Source: Symsagittifera roscoffensis (Eukaryota; Xenacoelomorpha; Acoela; Convolutidae). Taken from it: 64,000 bases of DNA. This document shows, one piece after another, positions 63,907 to 64,000 of this stretch. The translations under genes were made by a program, and so were the position numbers. Position 1 is the stretch's first letter; every line of letters begins with the position of its first letter. The stretch lies in the NCBI RefSeq assembly GCF_963678635.1, contig NC_087063.1, positions 71,693,617 to 71,757,616 of the forward strand, given 5' to 3'. The notes under the pieces were generated by a model. It saw only the letters and a program-made list of their open reading frames with translations, searched no databases and had not been told where the DNA came from.

Positions 63907-64000
63907 ACCCGAAACGAGAAGTTTAACCATCTTCAAAGCTCTATGAACAATGTTCTGTTGGCTTTCGGAAGCTGCAGTAGAATGAAAGAAATGAAATCTT
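63907..64000 (+). other. start of the DDX23 3'UTR
   Basis: The 94 bases after the TAG show no AATAAA, so the polyadenylation site is probably beyond the window. Confidence 0.5.

Overview
This is AT-rich eukaryotic DNA with intron-split genes, almost certainly from an invertebrate metazoan; the species cannot be named from sequence alone. The gene content is animal-type: a LACTB-like serine beta-lactamase family protein, a glutathione reductase, the spliceosomal helicase DDX23/PRP28, and a GT92 (DUF23) glycosyltransferase. GC-richer exons sit in T- and A-rich introns crowded with LINE, tRNA-derived SINE and hAT-type MITE fragments.

Layout. (1) 155-5463 (+): the last five exons of a LACTB-like gene whose N-terminus lies left of the window. 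(2) 5754-8774 (+): a complete four-exon glutathione reductase starting only 290 bp after the LACTB stop, with a splice-acceptor-like sequence directly before its ATG. (3) 8775-13504: no gene recognised; repeat fragments. (4) 13505-36150: a 22.6-kb head-to-tail tandem array of about 14 units. Long units of about 2.9 kb and hybrids are on the left; nearly uniform units of about 1.28 kb are on the right. A degenerate open frame of unknown identity recurs on the minus strand. (5) 36150-40637: a duplicated block, a broken minus-strand gene fragment, a 0.6-kb polypurine tract, foldbacks and one arm of a 0.64-kb inverted repeat. (6) 40638-63906 (+): a complete 18-exon DDX23 gene (955 aa predicted). 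Its 11.5-kb fifth intron holds, on the opposite strand, a complete seven-exon GT92 glycosyltransferase gene (44348-54758, 539 aa predicted), plus a truncated LINE, SINEs and several copies of a dispersed repeat.

I joined the exons by hand from reading-frame phase, splice dinucleotides and family homology; all four gene models close in frame. A striking shared property is that each of the four genes contains one intron needing a GC-AG rather than GT-AG splice pair (4 of 30 complete introns). I see no functional pathway linking the four genes. The main unexplained structures are the mosaic tandem array, the nested antisense gene, the GC-AG enrichment, and a (GAT)25 tract beside an in-frame alternative acceptor of DDX23.
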